Below are positions 62,729-64,000 of a DNA stretch of 64,000 bases, in pieces. The first letter of the stretch is position 1; every line of letters begins with the position of its first letter. Made by a program: the position numbers and the translations under genes. The notes beneath the pieces were generated by a model. It did no database searches, had not been told where the DNA came from, and worked only from the letters and a program-made list of their open reading frames with translations. This DNA is from Pyropia yezoensis (Eukaryota > Rhodophyta > Bangiophyceae > Bangiales > Bangiaceae). The stretch spans positions 24,949,554 through 25,013,553 of the forward strand of contig CM020619.1 of NCBI GenBank assembly GCA_009829735.1, written 5' to 3'.

Positions 62729-64000
62729 ATGTCTACCCAAGAGACGGGGAACGTTTAAGATGACGGATCGGCGTCGACGCCGACCCCGGAGGTGACTACG
62801 GGAACCGGGATCGGGAACCCGATCGATAACATTGAGACGCCAATGCTTTCCGGTGCCGGATCGACGTTTGGCACGGCTCGGACGGCAGGAGGCGGGGGCC
62901 CGCCTCAACTGTCGTCGACCGACCTCACTCCGCCGCCTCCTTCACCAGGGGATTCCCTGATGGCATCATTGGCCCGCATCGAGGCCCGGTTTTCCGGGCT
63001 CGACGCCCGTCAAGATCGGACGGAGGACGCAATGGCAGTGTTGATGTCAACACGGCACACGACGGGACCCCGTCGTGTTCCTCCCACACCGGTACGGTTC
63101 GAACCGGCCGGACTACTTTCGGAGTCCACCAGGGTCAACCCCGGTGTTGCTACTCCTGGACAACCCCCGGACACAATGGGGTATGGGTCCGACTCGTCGG
63201 CAGAGTTGGAACGGAGTCACACGGAGCGATACGCTCGGAGCACCCGAAGCGGACTCCGCGGACACGACCCGGCGGATACGTACGCCGGGGGAGAGTCGGT
63301 TATTGGGGGAGGAGGTACCCTCTCGCAGTACCCCCACGACGAAGGAGGCCAGGCAACTCGGGTTCCCGAGGTGCCGACGCCTGAAGTACCATCTTCAGTG
63401 GTGGAAGCTATGACCGCGCAGGTAACTGCGAGCCTACTGAAGCGGATGGAGTCCGATGAGTTCGCTCATCAACTGGCTAAGCGACTGGATATCCAGGACG
63501 CTGACACGGAGATCGTCAACGAGGTCTTCCGGTCGGTTCTTACTCCGGAACGTTATCGTTTGGAGGACCGCTCTACCACCGTATCGGAATCGATGCGTAA
63601 TACATCGCATCGGGCGATCCGCTCTATGCAGACCCTTATGAAGGGAGTCCCTATGTTCGGGGGGCCGAACGGACGCCCGTTCGCAGTCATCGGCTTCTTG
63701 ACTAGCTTCAAGGCAGCCGCAGACAAGGCGCTCGTTAAGGAGGGGCTGGCTCTGGAGATCCTCCCGTTCTTTGTTGATGAACGGGTGCGAGGCACTCTTC
63801 GCCAGGCATCCCCGATGCCGGGAATGAGGGTCGCGGCCACCCCCATGGATTACCGTGGGATATTGAAGGAGCTGCTGAGCAGCTACCTCAGTGAGGACAA
63901 GTGCGAGGACCACTATCGGGCCCTTCGCACTGCCACCGCCCAGTCCTGGGAGGATGAGGAGATGTTTGGACGCCGGATCCAAGAGCTCGACTACGAGCTG
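62729..64000 (+). CDS. gag of third LTR element, partial (runs off window), stop at codon 10
   Basis: The first ATG (62729) begins MSTQETGNV and then meets TAA at 62756-62758. The same frame is open from 62759 to the end of the window (~414 codons), with the next ATG at 62843. A Pro/Gly/Thr-rich N-terminal region is followed by a helical core. Its blocks VIGFLTSFKAAADKALVKEG, FFVDERVRGTLRQASP, YRGILKELLSSYLSEDKCED and EDEEMFGRRIQELDYEL correspond in order to the second element's gag. Either the TAA is a disabling mutation, or translation starts at 62843. The single reading frame elsewhere suggests a fairly recent copy. This ORF has no stop inside the window. Confidence 0.75.

Noticed and set aside
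62672..62908. Minus-strand ORF over the third element's leader and gag start
   Set aside because: Shadow of the plus-strand gag frame, which is open for over 400 codons to the window end.
1..64000. tRNA or rRNA genes
   Set aside because: No cloverleaf with a TTCGANTC-type T arm and matching acceptor stem was seen by eye; a tRNAscan run would settle it.

Overview
This window is eukaryotic nuclear DNA, most likely from a red alga of the Porphyra/Pyropia type. That is an inference. The first ~48 kb is extremely GC-rich, with proteins full of Ala, Gly and Pro runs. The genes are mostly intronless or have one short GT-AG intron. They include a plastid-type WCRKC thioredoxin, an SLC4/BOR anion transporter, a CCT-motif protein and an oxidosqualene (cycloartenol-type) cyclase. 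Another GC-rich alga cannot be excluded without a database search.

Layout. 0.5-14.1 kb is a compact gene block: WCRKC thioredoxin (+), SLC4/BOR transporter (+), a membrane-anchored trypsin-like protease (-) convergent with the transporter, an NmrA-like NAD(P)-binding protein (-), and a CCT-motif protein (-). A 0.58 kb Tc1/mariner derivative sits between the two convergent genes. 14-29 kb is gene-poor. It holds C/G homopolymers, three degenerate copies of a 2-3 kb dispersed repeat (about 17.1, 20.7 and 26.5 kb), a Harbinger-like MITE, and a truncated copy of the CCT protein gene at 24.7-25.5 kb. 29.9-35.8 kb is one large gene on the minus strand for a kelch-repeat plus coiled-coil protein whose C-terminus is built from four 285-bp tandem repeats. 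36-50 kb is mixed: inverted-repeat elements, a minisatellite, a 5'-truncated and frameshifted oxidosqualene cyclase, a decayed C2H2 zinc-finger gene, and an intact 837-residue P-loop NTPase of the Crinkler/RHS type with visibly lower GC content.

50.7-64 kb is a stack of LTR retrotransposons. A chromovirus-type Ty3/gypsy element (gag, pol with C-terminal chromodomain, 53.2-60.1 kb) has an unusually long ~2 kb LTR carrying its own zinc-finger ORF. It lies directly against an older copy of the same LTR, which is itself interrupted by a 520-bp solo-LTR-like insertion. The 3' LTR of the gypsy element is cut by a second LTR element at 60.1 kb, whose gag is cut by a third at 62.1 kb that runs out of the window.

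Two general cautions. Several real reading frames break exactly at long C/G homopolymers, so single-base assembly errors are as likely as true mutations. Because the sequence is so GC-rich, nearly every real gene has a long spurious antisense ORF; genes were called only where a recognisable domain, a paralogue or coherent protein-like composition supports them.
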